Shown here piece by piece: positions 1 to 12,329 of a stretch of DNA of 64,000 nucleotides. The stretch comes from Sclerodactyla briareus. Its lineage: Eukaryota > Echinodermata > Holothuroidea > Dendrochirotida > Sclerodactylidae. The notes beneath the pieces were generated by a model. That model was given only the letters and a program-made list of their open reading frames with translations, was not told where the DNA came from and ran no database searches. Both the position numbers and the translations under genes were made by a program. The stretch is from contig JAODTK010005549.1 in assembly GCA_026419785.1 (NCBI GenBank), positions 186,001 to 250,000 of the forward strand. Reading direction: 5' to 3'. Every line of letters starts with the position of its first letter. The first letter of the stretch is position 1.

Positions 1-1427
1 GATAAGTTTATATCCAAAAATTGCCTGCTTTAACGCATGGGATCCAGATTGAAAAAAAATCGTGAGCGCTTCGCGCGCAGTTGCGGCTTGTACTTCTGTG
101 TTTACTCATTTGGCCACTTGCCTGGTCCCTGATTGGAAGTTGTCGCCTCCCATGTGCTCATGTGGTCCGCAAATAGGATACAAATGGGGGCCGTAATCCT
201 TGAGTGAAAAACGCAGGCATATCTAAGTGAAAGGTCAAAGATGGTTCAGTGAAATGTCGTTGGTCAAATTGGATTCTGCAGAATCTCGCGCTCGCGCGAA
301 CCTACTGGTTGTTGCCATCGCCCATTTCCATTGCTCCTTTCATGACCTCACTGTAATCTCACTTGCATAATGAATGTCACAGCACCCAACGCAACACCTT
401 GAATTGATCCTAAGGCGATAAGTTTCGGAGAACCTTTCCTGAAATAACATTTTTTTAAATCAATTTTAGGAATGCTGCTACTGTCCCATATGGCACGGGA
501 AGTGCCGTTTCCTGCAATCTAGGGGGTCTGTCAAACGTGAAATTTCTTGTACGCTACGCGCCAACCCGTAGTGGCGCTCCGTTTAGATCGTTCTTCCGCT
601 TGTCCGTCCCCCCCCCCCAACCGCCAACACAAATCGCCGCCCTTGCGAGAAGGACTAGTTCGGCTGTCTTATAAGGTTTTTCAAGATTAATGTACGTAAC
701 CCCATCCAACCCAGGCGTAAATTATTCAAGGGTCGCTCGGAGTGATCGAGATTTGCTTTCTGGACAGGCGCAAAGTCAGATTCGAATTTGGTACACCTCC
801 TATCGCTTCCAGGGAATAGAGGATTGGCGTTTAGACAATTGTTTTATAGGTGTCAGCCACCTTTTTTCGATGAGAGGAGTATTCAAAATGACCAATATCA
901 AAAAACCTTGGACGGATCGCCGAAATTTAGAAGGATATTTCCATTCCATTTGTTAAGCCGTTGTTCGCAAAGGTTTTCTTATATTATGTAATTACACCAA
1001 TTCACATGCCTCCTTTTTCCCAAGTTCTTGTCCTGATGAATTCCTTCCCGAATTCACGCTAATCGCTATAATTTTCACTATTATTAAGAGGACATTAAAG
1101 TTTTACCAATAATGAATTCAGATCATCTCTTAGCAAGTTTGCTAGAATTCAAATACAGTCAAAATTCCGAATATTCTATACTCTTTCCCAATCGATTCTC
1201 TTCTTAGTATATTACTTTTTAGTGAGATTGTAATTGAATTTTGTTAGAATGACAGAATGGTCGCTCGAATCAGTTCCTTCGGAAAAAATGTAAGGGAACA
1301 CGAAGTGGAGCAGTATTATCCGGCACAATGACCATGTCGAGGGGCTCATCTGGTATCTGGTACCCGTAATGTTGTCCCCCGGACAACCGGCTTGCTACAA
1401 ACACTGTTCGATATCATTTGGTTACAG
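1..1427. other. left edge, no exon recognised
   Basis: By position this is intron of the SLC23 gene. I looked for the upstream SLC23 helices and found none. It contains short C runs and no repeat family I can name. Confidence 0.5.
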
Positions 1428-1529
1428 GAAATTCAACAGACTTCGAGGAGATAGAGCTAAGAGGAGAGAATTGGAGATCCCGAATGAGGCTACTACAGGG
1501 CGCTATATTGGTAGCTAGCCTGGCTCGAA
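1428..1529 (+). CDS. SLC23: SLC23 exon with the QGAI segment
   Basis: The acceptor is ggttacag and a strong donor gtaagat follows. The frame reads NSTDF..., [19 protein letters not shown], matching the glycosylated loop and the start of the helix that precedes IGPLT in SLC23 proteins. One extra A before the donor puts this exon out of phase with the next, possibly an AA/A length slip. Confidence 0.8.
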
Positions 1530-4500
1530 GTAAGATAAAACAGTCCTTTGAGTTCGATCCATGTTTTATTCATTTAAATTGCAGAAGTTCTGGAATTGTG
1601 ATTGGTTTGTTGGAGTCAGTTAGGAATTATTTAAGAATCATCTATGAACCTTCAACTGAGCGTGAATCACATCGCTAAACAACTAAATCGATTTAGTATG
1701 AATGAATGGGAATAATAATGGTTTTAGTTCTCTGTTCATGATGTCCAGCTCCATAAATTGGAAGGTGAGTTTGGCAACTGTGGGAACGCTTTAGGTTGGT
1801 TCAGATCCTATATGACAAATCGGTCTCAGTTCATCAAGGTGTCCCAAAACAAATCTAATACTTATGACCTTCATTAGGGTGTGCCCCAAGGGTCAATTGA
1901 GGGTCCTGCCCTCTTTTGTATGTACACGTCGTCTTTGGGGAACCTCATTAGCTTACACATCATTAACTCACTGTCTTAATGCCTGACGTTCGAATGTACT
2001 CGCCTTGACCCAAAGACATGCATGCCTGTTAACAGGGTGGAGTCGTGCATCCTGTAAGTTAGATCCTGGATGGCCAATGATTATCTGAAGCTCAATGACG
2101 GAAAATCTGAGGTGATTGTTTCCGTAGTAAGACTTGTGATTCATTTCTGCCCGAATGACTCTCTTACTGTTGGGTCCAAAGTCATACAGGCTGTTTCTGT
2201 CGTCAGAAATCTTGATGTGTACATGGACACTCACTTAACTATGGTTCCCCACTACAATATGCTATGCAAGTCTATGATGTTTCATATTAGACGTGTGGGG
2301 CAACTTAGTAAATACCTTGATAGGCCAGCAAACTGAAAACTCATTCATGCTGTACAACAACATTACGTACTTAGCGACTTTCCACTCCACAGAAGTGCTC
2401 AAAGCGCACCACAGATAACGTTCAAGCGGATCGAACCAGGTGCATGAATGGGGTCTCAATGGTATTAGGAAGTGGACAGTAGTAACTGGCTCATCAGTAT
2501 GATGGTAGTCGTATGGCCCGTGCAATTGCGATAACATCAATTTTATTATTATTTCTCGCTTCCGTTACCACAGGTTATAATCGGGTTCACTGGTCTAATA
2601 GGATTCCTTCTCCGATTCATCGGACCTCTCACGATCGCGCCGACGATCTGTCTCATCGGTTTGTCGCTATCCAGACCGCGGGAAACTTCGCTGGCCAGAA
2701 CTGGTTAATATCTGGCACGTTAGTAAATCTGCGTCACATTGATATAAGACGAATTTATTGATCAAAATTAGCTGGAATAATGTCAATAATAATGTTTCCT
2801 ATCATATTATATTAGGAGAAATTGCGTTTAGAACGAGGTTCATAGCAGTATTCTGAACGAATGAATACATTTACCGTATCTCATTTGAAATAACCTAACG
2901 CACAATCGATGGAATATTCTGGAAACAATTTAAATCGGATTCGAATTGAAAGATTTTTTCCGTAGTTTAATATGCAAGGTAGCCCATATTTTTTTCACGG
3001 TAGTTCACGTGCTTTCCTCTATCTCCCCCATTAAAGGACCATCGTCTCTATAGTTGTGTTCTCCCAGTACCTAGCACCCTCTACTCCCGTTCCGTACTTC
3101 ACTCTTAGAGACAGAAGGTGGCGAACTACTATGTTTCCGCTTTTCAAGACTCTTCCGTGAGTATGGGCCATAAGTGATCAAGTATAGCGGTCGATCCTAA
3201 TGGTTCGCCATACGCTTAGCGTGAGATTTGCTCGTTGTTTGGGTAGTTTGTTTTACCCATACTCCGAGGTTGATGAATAATTGCCCCAGTGGCGGCGCCA
3301 GCGTCGGCAACTCGGGGGGCAAAAACAGGGGGCAGGCGAATTGTTTGGGGGGCAAACATTCTCTTGGAGGATCCAAGACGATGCCGTAGGCATCGGCGCG
3401 ATCGCGAAGCGATCGCGCATACGCGTGGGGTCAAGTGGCCCGCCTTAGGGCCCCTTGTGGGGGCCAGTGCAAGCCCTGGTTGGGGTCGAGGGGGAGAAGC
3501 CCCCGGAAGCTCCGCGATTCAAGAGCTTTCGGGGGCCTAGAATCCACTTAAAATGGATGCATTTTTGGTGCAGTTTAAGGATTAAAAAAATTACAATAAA
3601 CGAGACCTCACCGGGTGTATTGAATTATCTCAGTCAATGTGTCCCAAATCAACGTTTAGTTTCCGCTCGTACGATCAATCGTAGCGACCAGCAATCGCTC
3701 GTACAATCAATCGTAGCGACAAGCGATCGCTCGTACAATCGATCACGGCTAGTCGTTGATAGCGCATCGACATCAGTTGTCACCTTTTCTTCATGGAGTA
3801 CGCTTCGACAGTTTGAATTCTGCCATAAAACACCACCATGCCTCACAGGCAGGGAGAGAGCACGCCGCTGGAAGCATTGAAACTTCAGAACAAATCTCAG
3901 CTTTTATAAGATAGACTACTCTGCCCAAGAGACTCGGCAAAAGATGAGGAAAGTGCCAGTTAAAGTCCGACTTCAAAACAGGCTGCGTTATCCCGTTAGT
4001 TACCCAGGAAATAAAGCAACATGGACCGGTGGTGATACTGGTGGTCTGGTGGTACGACGGATAGTGACAACGCACGATTAGTCCAGACTTTTCGCAACTA
4101 GTAACACGTCTCGCTGTGGGCTGTTACAACAGGTGGCACCACCAGTGATAATGTGATGCGATTGTTGCACGATCCATCGTACGAGTTACGAACAATCTTC
4201 ATCGCAGCATTCGTCTCGATATCCCGCAAAATTTCTACTAACTACTACGGTGAACGAGCATTCTCCGCAGCACCACATCTCTGAAAATGCCTTGTAGTAT
4301 TAGACATGCAGAATCACTTGCCACTTTTGAGAAACTTCTTGAGATACAATCTTTTAGAATTCCTACCTCATGATGCGTTTCTTACATGTATATATAGATG
4401 TTGTATTTTGGTATTCGTTTTAGTATTTCATCCTTCTATCGCTTTCATTTTTTTAGCGCTGCTTTTACTATCTCCTTCATTTCACTTGCTATTTTTAACC

Positions 4501-7500
4501 TTCGTTTGTCATTCTTTTAGGACTTTTAGGGCTCTATCATGCGTACAGCGCGCCCAATCATTCCGGATTCGAATTCCAACGATCACCGGTCGTGCTTTTT
4601 GTGGCTGTACTTGCCAGTTGTGATGAGCGAAGTCCTGGCCTTCACTTGGCCGGTTTCGATGTAATGCAATGGTGCATGGGTTTTCAGAGTGTTTTCCGGA
4701 ATATTTGCAATGAGTTCTCGGTCGTCTGTGGGCGGTCACGTTGCATATGAAACGTCGCTTCCTCCAGTTCCCGAGAAATTGGTCGGATCCTGTTCAGTTC
4801 ATTGATCATCCTTTCGGAGGAGCAGTAAAATGGCGGTCCGGGAGTAGTTGGGAATGGTTACACTTACACTCCTGCCTCGATATCATCTGAGCACTGGTCG
4901 AGAGGGGAGGCGAGGTCCTCTCCGGTCCTCATCCACGATCAATACGGTCAGGGTTCCTTGATGAGCATTCCTTGCCTCCTTGACCCCTGAAAACCCCTGT
5001 TGGTATATTTTGAAATGTATTATATATTACAACTTTCGTTCCGGTACTTCATCCTTCCCTAGTTTTAACAATGGTAACGTCATACTTGTAGCCTCCTTTT
5101 CAACGAGGCAAAAAAAAAAAACCAAAAACCTCCATATGATCGATTGCTATACACCCGTTTGTACTCTACATGAGGCGTTCTTCATTGCTAAAACATGTTG
5201 GGTTTCGATTTGATTTAGTTTTTGTTCTATACGAACTCCACTGTCGCACATTCTCTGAGGCTGTCTCTGCCGATCCTTTGTGTTCTAGTTTTTTCCTTGC
5301 TGTGTTGGTGGCCTGGGCACTAGCGGCTGTGCTGACCGCTACTGACGTGATTCCGGAGGGGCCGCCAGGGAGGACAGATCACGGAGATAAACGTCCTGCG
5401 AGACTCACCTTGGTTCTACATCCCGTATCCGTGTGAGTATTGAGCCTGTCCAACACTGCGTACGGAGTTCAATGCCGCGATACTTGTGGTCATTGCTTGC
5501 AGTGACTGCACGCAGATTATTGCAATCACTTGCGAAAGCTCAGTGTCGATTGCGCAATCAACTATGAGTTTTCGGAAACACTGATTGTATAGTTCTCGAA
5601 CGCAAACTGGAGAAACACATAACAGACAGAAACGGGGAGTTTCATTCGGGTTCCCAGGAAGAAAGTTTCAGTCGAGCCATTCTGCAGTTTCCAATTGCTG
5701 ATACCCTTTAAAACATGTGTCATGACCAATTACTTCAGTCTTGTGGTTTTCCGAAAAAGTGAAGTGAGGTCAGCGAGAACCTGGCCGTGGAAGTTCGAAA
5801 GGTTCGCTGCCAGTTGGCCGCTTGCGCTAGCTTAATCCTACGGTAATCGCCCCAGACTTTACAGTCACACGGGAATCGAGGAGCATGACTGCAAGCTTCA
5901 ACCTGTTCAAGGTCAGCAAATTCCGTACAGTGTGGGGCAGACCTAACAAAACAACAACCTGTTAACGTCATTAATAACATCCTCATCGTTGGAACGTGGA
6001 TATATCATGGTTCGTCTAATAATATTCGACCACGTTCTGTAGTCACAGTAGGGCCTAATCGTGGAACTTTCAGAACTCACGCAAGCTGGCGAGTCAGAGG
6101 ATACTTGATCGAATGGTGTTTGCAACGCCGAAGAAATCCAGCAGAAGTAGAATGTGTTGACTAGTACGCAAGAAAAACGCTTCCAGCTAGGAGACGATTT
6201 TAGGCGAAATTCTCGGAGCCAAAAACTCGGGCGATGGGGTGGCCAATTCGGATTGTTGTAATTGCCAGAAGCCCGATATGGGGTCGGGGCATAGTTTATG
6301 TGGGGTAAGTATTCATATTCAGAAATCCCAAACCCGTTCTGATTTGGTGAATATTGTGGGTATTATATATGGATACAGTGTTTTCGCCACCTCTGCCACG
6401 GGGAGAATTTGTAGTGCCACAACACATTGTCTGAAAAAAAAACCGGATGGGTTCGACAATGGGCGTCGTCTCATGTTAGCTAAATTGCATAGTTTTCACA
6501 TATAGGTCTATCTTCGTCTTCGTTGGTTTTGACTGGGACTCGGTGAATGCGGTCTTTGGGTCAAGAAGACTCTACTAATATCGAGTAAGACTGGGCCCGT
6601 CGCCCACTGATTGATCAAATGTGGGGAATGTACTTCAATGATCCCCCTCCCCTCGAATATCTCCTTCTCACAATGGTATTGTAACGTGCAGGGACGAACG
6701 CGACAAGTCCGTTGTTGAGGGCGAAACTCAACACTTGAAAAAAGAGCCTGACATGGTCAATTCTATTCAGTAATCTCTATTTCGTTCCATAGTGGGGGTT
6801 AGAAAACTACTCTCCGTCCCTCCATCTGAATTAGTTGGCGAAGGTAATTTCATTATATATGACATACAAGAATCCCCAATAAGAATTGATCTAGCTAATT
6901 TGAATGGTTATTTACACATTAAGGGGTAATGCCATATCCGATTGACAGTAATCGATGAGATCTTCATCATATTTCTTACTCTCACCCTAACAGTTCAGTG
7001 GGGATTACCTGTCGTCACTCTAGCTGGTGTGTTGGGCTCAATTGCTGGCGTCCTCGCCTCCACGACGGAGTCCATCGGGGATTATTTCGCCTGTGCTAGA
7101 GTATCTGGAGCACCACCGCCGCCAGACCACGCCGTCAACAGGGGGATAGGAACAGAAGGCTTCGGCTGTATATTGGCCGGCCTCTGGGGGACCGGGCTAG
7201 GGACGACTTCGTATACCCAGAATATTGGAGTCATAGGAATAACCAAGGTACGGAATATCCATCATTCTTGTGAACCAGATGTCTATACTAATGGAGATTA
7301 TGTCTCAGTTTCTGCTTTAGCTGTTGGCGGACTGTGGTTCTTTGTTCTTAGCAGTATCATTGGTGGTAGTCTTAGTTTTGAGTGGAACTGATATGTATCT
7401 AGTTTTTTGTACTGCACTCTGTTACTCACAGCGCTGAGCCACCGCCCATCAGTTACCACTTGCATAACCGAGTCATTGAGAAGGTGATGAATTAGGGTCA

Positions 7501-10500
7501 CTTGCTCGACTCATGACATGCTACGAACCATGGTAGTTTGTTGGCTGCATCAAAGCATCTGCTTTTCTAATGCTACGGCCAGTCATAGCCGCTCCGATGA
7601 GTAAATAACTTATGTTACTGATTACTTTTTATGCAGAATCCGTCTCCTATAGATACTAGATATCAAGATATTAATACCTCCACAGGTGGGCAGCCGCCGT
7701 GTCGTACAAGCTGGAGCTCTCTTCATGATATTCCTCGGATCTTTCGGTAAATTCGGCGCCTTTTTCGCTTCTATTCCCACTCCCATCATTGGAGGGATGT
7801 TCTGTATACTTTTCGGTAAGGACAATTTTCCAAGTTTGTATTGTCTTTGATTTTGCCATACTGTTCGGTGTGTCGTGGTTACGTATAAGTCAGTTATTGC
7901 CTGCTCACTTGTGTACCCCCCCCTCCCCTCTCCTCCTCATTCCTTATCATCTGCGGGTCCGTCGAAGAGATAAGTTATTGGCATATACAGCTTCTCATTA
8001 TCATTCCACTGAAGATTCTAAGTTCACGATATGGTACGTTCGCCACGCGCCTGTGTCATGTACTGCCTCACTCACGCAATTAACTGATGTTCAATTTGTC
8101 AGCACCCCAACCCCCTTCTCCCCAGTCAGACTGTCCCACAAAATTGCCTGCCCCTCATTATGGGCAATCAGGAGAAATAACCTCGCTCAAGAGTACAACA
8201 GGCCACATAGGCCAAATAGGCCAGCATGACTCCTTATTTGCAGCAATACCCTAAACAACCTCAAATTTTCACTTGAAATATTTGATCAGAGTCTTTCTTT
8301 GCAACAGTGACTCCTAATTACAAGTTTATTTTTGTCTGCACGCTCAGGATATTCTCCCATGAACAACTTGACCATCTTACCTCATAATTGTTCCAGACCA
8401 ATGAGAAAGTTTATATGTTTAAAAATAACAATTTCTCAAAGGGAATTCACCCTGTAAATTCGAATAGGAAACAAGAAATACCATTGCAGGGTTGTGCAAT
8501 TATAACATAATATTCAATAACATGATGGGGAGCTTTACTAACTCGCTCAATATATACCTTTGCACTAACTCCGTAATAGAAAATCGTAGGAATGTCGAGA
8601 TTGGAATGATACATCCAGTTTCCCATAGATATTATATTTGCACCTAATTGGTGTTAACTTTGCGTTCCCTAGATATCGTGCTCATAAGCTTCAGAACAGG
8701 TGACATATACCTCTCTTCTCTTGTTGAATATCACCAGTAATTGGCGTAAACACGTTCACACACACATTCCCTTGCACGAACATACAAATACGAGCGAGAC
8801 TACATAGATTTCCTTTGCCTCCAGCTTGGAACCAATAAGCGATTCGCTATAATGGCTGCAGACACTGCAGGGTCTGTCCGGTGGTTTTCAATAACACCGC
8901 ATATCAGGCTACACGGACATTGCCCAACTGTCCACCTTCGAAGGATTGGGAGGTCGGGATGATCTTGCTTAGCGTGGGGTGATGAATGCAAATATATACT
9001 AGTAACAGATAACAAGATACTAACAAGGGTGAAATTGGACTGGGTAAAATTAGCCGCACAATCGCTGCAAGTAGTCTCTAATGTTTTAACGTTTCTATTT
9101 CATCCACCTCTGCAGGTTTGGTAGCTGAGTCAGGCTTTCCAATCTACATTTCGTGAAATCTAGCTCTTCCAGGAACATAGTGTTCTCCGGTGTCTCTCTG
9201 ATCCTCGGGATGGCAATCCCCTCTACATGCCAAGAATAACGAAGGGGTGATTGAAACGAGTGAGTTTTCTCTTAGACTCCTTCCGGTGGTGTAGGGCCCA
9301 CTTAGAAGACGATAGGTCGAATAAATGTTATTAAGTAAGATTTAATAGCACCCTTATTCGTTAACGGATTGCTCTGAAGTGTGACTATGTTACTCTGCTC
9401 AACATATCTCAGAACCAGAAATTCCGGAGCGGAGGTGGAGGAGTGGCAGCAGGTACATCAGCGCTAGCACGATATGCCCAGTTTCCCACACATGTTCACA
9501 AATTCCCACGTAGGGTGGCCCGTGGTAAAGCGGAAAAAAAAATGAGGAACATGTGCCCAGAAGACACCGTGGCTGGGGAAATGAATCTACGCCCTGTCTC
9601 GTATTGACATAGTGCTAAACGGTATCGAAAAATAGGTATAAAGACCTGAAAAACCCTATTACACGTGGTGTAAGTGGTGTAGGGTTGGGGCATGATATGT
9701 GACAGAGGATTTGCACACATGTTCGCCCTTACGGAAAATCTCGGATGAGTTCGAATGTGGGAGTCGCAGCAACACATTCTGGCGGCAGCCATATTGGGAT
9801 TCCCATCGAAATGATGATAGTGTTTGTACGGATAACTCAGGCCTTGTCGGATTCCATATGAAACTTGAACACATGATCGTCTAAAGGGTCACAGTGGCTA
9901 CGTTTCGCGGACGGACGTGCTCTTACGGTGTTTTTTTTTTTTTTTTTTTTTTTTGCCAAAAGAAGTGTTTTGCGGATTTGCGCATTTTGAACCATGGCGA
10001 TCATTTGAAGACCAAACTTTTGTTTTTCGCCCCAAACAACCCACCCGGTGGCCATTCTTAATTTTTGCGAAAATCAATTTTCCGCCAGATTTGACAGTGT
10101 TTCTTTTCTAAAATTTGCTCCACATGATCGCCCGTAAGAAAATGTCGAACGGGTGTGTGAAACATGTGGGCGTGACGCCCGAGCGCTCTGACGTCGGCTA
10201 TTTTGGATTTTTAGGGCAAACTGAACGTTTTTACATCCATGTTTGCGCCCGTTTTGAAGAATCGCGATCATTTTGAAACAAAATTTTTTCGCCCCACCTG
10301 GCGGAAATTTTGAATTTCCAACGAATTGAGTTGTTCGCTTTTTTCGCAATTCTGAGCATGGCGATCATTTTGTAACCCAAACTTCATTTCAAACTTTGAC
10401 ATTTGCATTATCTCGGAATATGGTCTGGCTTAGAACCAACCTCCCACTGACCCGAAGTCACATCCCTTATCAAAAAAAACAAGGCGAACAATGTCCATCT

Positions 10501-12316
10501 CGATTGATCGAAAGTGTATACACTTGTGGCGGGTTACTCGCCAGACGCTGTCTAGTTGAACGAACGAGAATCGAGGTGGCTTCCACTGTATGATATCCTT
10601 TCACATGAAGATCCTAAAAAGCTTGTTTAACCGTAATTAGAGTCTATGAATTGAAATACTGTAATCTCATCAGTATAGTAACGCAACGTACAGGTAGTCA
10701 GCGCTCACAAAAAAATCACACCAAAGGAGGGTTAGAGTTACAATAGTTAGCTACACCAGTGAGTGACTGCGAATTCTCTTCACCTTTATTTGTATTTCAG
10801 GATTTGAGGAGTTTAACCAGATCGTCACTGTTCTGCTCAGTCTCAACATGTTCGTTGGCGGTGTCGTCGCTGCGTTTCTCGATAACACTATTCCAGGTAT
10901 ATATATATATATATATATTGTTTGCTGTGCCTATACAGGCATCTGCTGATATGTCGTCCGTCTTGACGACATTCTATCACTACAGTTGCGAAGTGGTAAC
11001 ACTCGGTTTTGACATCAGTGAATGCGATGTATTCATGGAGATTATTATATTAACTGAAGAGACAATGGCAGGCAAAGGCATGTAGTGGGGAGAGGAGGAA
11101 GTGTCCCCGTGCGATTTACACCGGACAGCACGCGATTGCGTTGTATGTGTAACATTGTATCTACACCATATAATTTCCATTTTTCTGATTTCGAATTTCG
11201 AGAAAGCTGAGCTGCGGAGAGAAATTCTATGTAGAGTTACATGGATGTGAAAAGTGCTAGTATGTGTGCATGTATATCAACGCATGGAGTGCAAATGTGC
11301 AAATGCCTCCACGCACGGGTGTGGATGCGGGTGACATGTTATGGTCTAGGCAAAAAGTAGGGCGACTGGGTCCAATTCAGTATAGGAGCGTTGTCGTTGG
11401 ATTGCCTGGGTTAGGTTGTATAACACTGGGTATTCACTATATGAAATTGACATTTTGAGGTTATCTCTACCAATTATCAATCAGTGACACTCTGCAAGCA
11501 AATATTTCGAGTTCAAATCCAGCAGTCACCGAACGTTTTCTCCTAGGTGGCCTATCTCGCAGTTGCGATGGGCAAGGTCTTGGTCTTCACTTCATGGTTC
11601 GGGTATAATGCAGTGGACTTCCTAGGGTTACTGGGGTTCGCTACGAAATGCGTGCAATAAGTTTGTCGGTCGGTTGAATATGAATTTCCGCTCCTCCGGG
11701 TTCCGAGAGAGTGGTCGGGTCCTGGAGTTTCACTGTCTTCCCATAAATGGGGGCGTGAGATGACAGTCCCCGGAGTAGGTTGGGATTCGCTACTGCCTCG
11801 ATATATCTGAGCACTAGTCGAGAAGTGAAGGCGAGTTATCGCCGTTGCTCATTCAATATCAATACAGCCATTTGGCTTCGTGAATAGAATAGAATAGATT
11901 AGAATAGAACAGAATAGAATAGGATAGAATATAAATCAAATAAAGGAGGCTTTACCTTTCACCGCAGACGAACAAGTATAACAAGTATTAACGAGTCTGC
12001 CATATGTCATTACCTCTGAAACAGCTGCATAATAGACGATTAGATTTCGTGTGATAGATGCTAAATGTGTTTTCCCATTTTTTTCATCACCACAATAGGA
12101 ACGAGAGAGGAAAGAGGTTTAGCAAGCATGCGAGTTCCTGGACATAGTCCTGATAGTAGCACGTCGGCATGCTACGACTTTCCTATCGGAATGAAGCGAA
12201 TCCGCCGTATGAGATTCTTCAGGCATCTTCCGTTCAGCCCTACCTATAAAGGATACGTCATCTCCTGTAACGATTGCTACTCGAAGAAAAAAACAAACGG
12301 TAAAGAGCGATTTTAG
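1428..12316 (+). CDS. SLC23: SLC23-family nucleobase/ascorbate transporter, 3' nine exons
   Basis: A multi-pass plasma-membrane permease of the NAT/NCS2 family, which imports ascorbate with sodium or nucleobases. I join exons 1428-1529, 2574-2722, 3037-3156, 5289-5432, 6994-7247, 7686-7815, 9116-9246, 10801-10896 and 12099-12316. Together they match vertebrate SLC23A1/2 from just before the QGAI segment to the cytoplasmic C-terminus, so roughly the first 150 residues lie left of the window. Visible hallmarks are [30 protein letters not shown], the NAT signature [10 protein letters not shown] followed by VGSRRV, FVGG...DNTIPG and YDFPIGM. Splice phases agree at most junctions. Several exons carry single-base slips (near 2669, 5384, 9135 and 9224, and possibly at junctions), so the conceptual protein is interrupted unless these are sequence errors. 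The first signature residue is Q, as in nucleobase carriers, not P as in vertebrate ascorbate carriers. Substrate is therefore open. Confidence 0.93.
1735..2430 (+). mobile_element. LINE reverse-transcriptase remnant (CR1/L2-like)
   Basis: In the SLC23 intron. Frame pieces read [66 protein letters not shown] and [13 protein letters not shown]. These match the order of motifs 3-6 and the thumb of CR1/L2-type reverse transcriptases, including the GVPQGS box. The YADD segment is lost and stops interrupt it, so it is a dead copy. Confidence 0.85.
2574..2722 (+). CDS. SLC23: SLC23 exon with IGPLTIAPT helix
   Basis: It follows acceptor ttaccacag and ends before gtaaat. The frame gives [20 protein letters not shown] and then [12 protein letters not shown]. 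Near 2669 it shifts by one missing base and continues as [12 protein letters not shown]. The break sits where TTC appears as TC, a contracted T pair. Confidence 0.88.
3037..3156 (+). CDS. SLC23: SLC23 exon with FSQY segment
   Basis: The frame reads [17 protein letters not shown] and FPLFKTLP and ends before gtgagt. It aligns with the LLFSQY...IFKMFP region of SLC23A2. The final CC joins the first T of exon 5289 to make the proline codon. The acceptor (ttaaag) is less certain and may hide an extra G. Confidence 0.8.
3287..3560 (+). mobile_element. DNA-transposon left end (CAGTGGCGGCGCCA terminus)
   Basis: The sequence CAGTGGCGGCGCCAGCG at 3287 is nearly the same as both ends of the 59318-60642 element. 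A G-rich and palindrome-rich body follows, including gatcgcgaagcgatcgcg. I found no convincing right terminus; a weak candidate is tggcaccaccagtg near 4134. Confidence 0.5.
3664..3750 (+). repeat. 32-bp tandem repeat with internal palindrome
   Basis: Units begin cgctcgta at 3664, 3696 and 3728. Each has facing tacgat/atcgta type half-sites, so every unit can fold on itself. The third unit degenerates after its first half. Confidence 0.8.
4541..4985 (+). mobile_element. dispersed SINE-like repeat, copy A
   Basis: Diverged from copy B at 11498-11937 but colinear. Both start with a tRNA B-box-like stretch (ggattcgaattcc here), run through a gatgagcgaagtcctggcc type segment and end in ctgcctcgatatcatctgag followed by gagcactggtcgaga. 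No open frame is evident. Confidence 0.65.
5289..5432 (+). CDS. SLC23: SLC23 exon, TATDVIPEG loop
   Basis: Between acceptor ttctag and donor gtgagt the frame reads [31 protein letters not shown]. After a one-base slip near 5384 it reads [16 protein letters not shown]. The last T plus the first TT of the next exon restores F, giving YPFQWGLP as in SLC23A2. Confidence 0.88.
6994..7247 (+). CDS. SLC23: SLC23 exon with ESIGDY and NAT signature
   Basis: This uninterrupted exon reads [47 protein letters not shown] and ends with [10 protein letters not shown] directly before gtacgg. It holds the substrate-site helices of the NAT fold. Phase is 2 at the start and 0 at the end, matching both neighbours. 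Confidence 0.96.
7686..7815 (+). CDS. SLC23: SLC23 exon, VGSRRVV
   Basis: Starts in phase 0 after cctccacag and ends before gtaagg with one leftover G. It encodes [39 protein letters not shown], matching the helix after the NAT signature. The frame is unbroken. Confidence 0.95.
9116..9246 (+). CDS. SLC23: SLC23 exon, two frame slips
   Basis: Follows ctctgcag. Read with two one-base corrections it gives GLVAESG, then [26 protein letters not shown] and MPRITK. Slips lie near 9135 (GGC before TTT) and 9224 (TCTACATG, where TCTTACATG would keep frame). Both look like lost homopolymer bases. Confidence 0.85.
9925..10390. repeat. degenerate tandem repeat rich in T
   Basis: The phrase atggcgatcatttgaa with nearby caaacttt and cgcccc recurs near 9992, 10264 and 10361. 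A run of about 24 T precedes it. It lies in an SLC23 intron. Confidence 0.6.
10801..10896 (+). CDS. SLC23: SLC23 exon, FVGG...DNTIPG
   Basis: An intact 96-base exon between tgtatttcag and gtatat. It reads [32 protein letters not shown], very close to the last transmembrane region of human SLC23A1/2. It begins with two and ends with one base of split codons. Confidence 0.95.
11498..11937 (+). mobile_element. dispersed SINE-like repeat, copy B
   Basis: The same family as 4541-4985, with a B-box-like gagttcaaatcc near its left end. It ends in an agaat pentamer array (about 11884-11937), a plausible SINE tail. It lies in the last SLC23 intron. Confidence 0.7.
12099..12316 (+). CDS. SLC23: SLC23 terminal exon
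   Basis: Follows cacaatag; the leftover G completes a glycine. The exon encodes REERGLASM, a variable stretch, [20 protein letters not shown] and a basic tail, ending in TAG at 12314-12316. This is the usual SLC23 cytoplasmic C-terminus, which in vertebrates carries sorting signals. Confidence 0.95.
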
Positions 12317-12323
12317 TCTTAAC

Positions 12324-12329
12324 AATAAA
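12324..12329 (+). terminator. possible polyadenylation hexamer after SLC23
   Basis: AATAAA lies eight bases after the stop codon. It is unusually close to the coding end, so a later signal may be the one used. Confidence 0.3.

Noticed and set aside
2513-2761. 82-codon frame with a hydrophobic start
   Set aside because: It is the SLC23 exon at 2574-2722 read partly out of frame.
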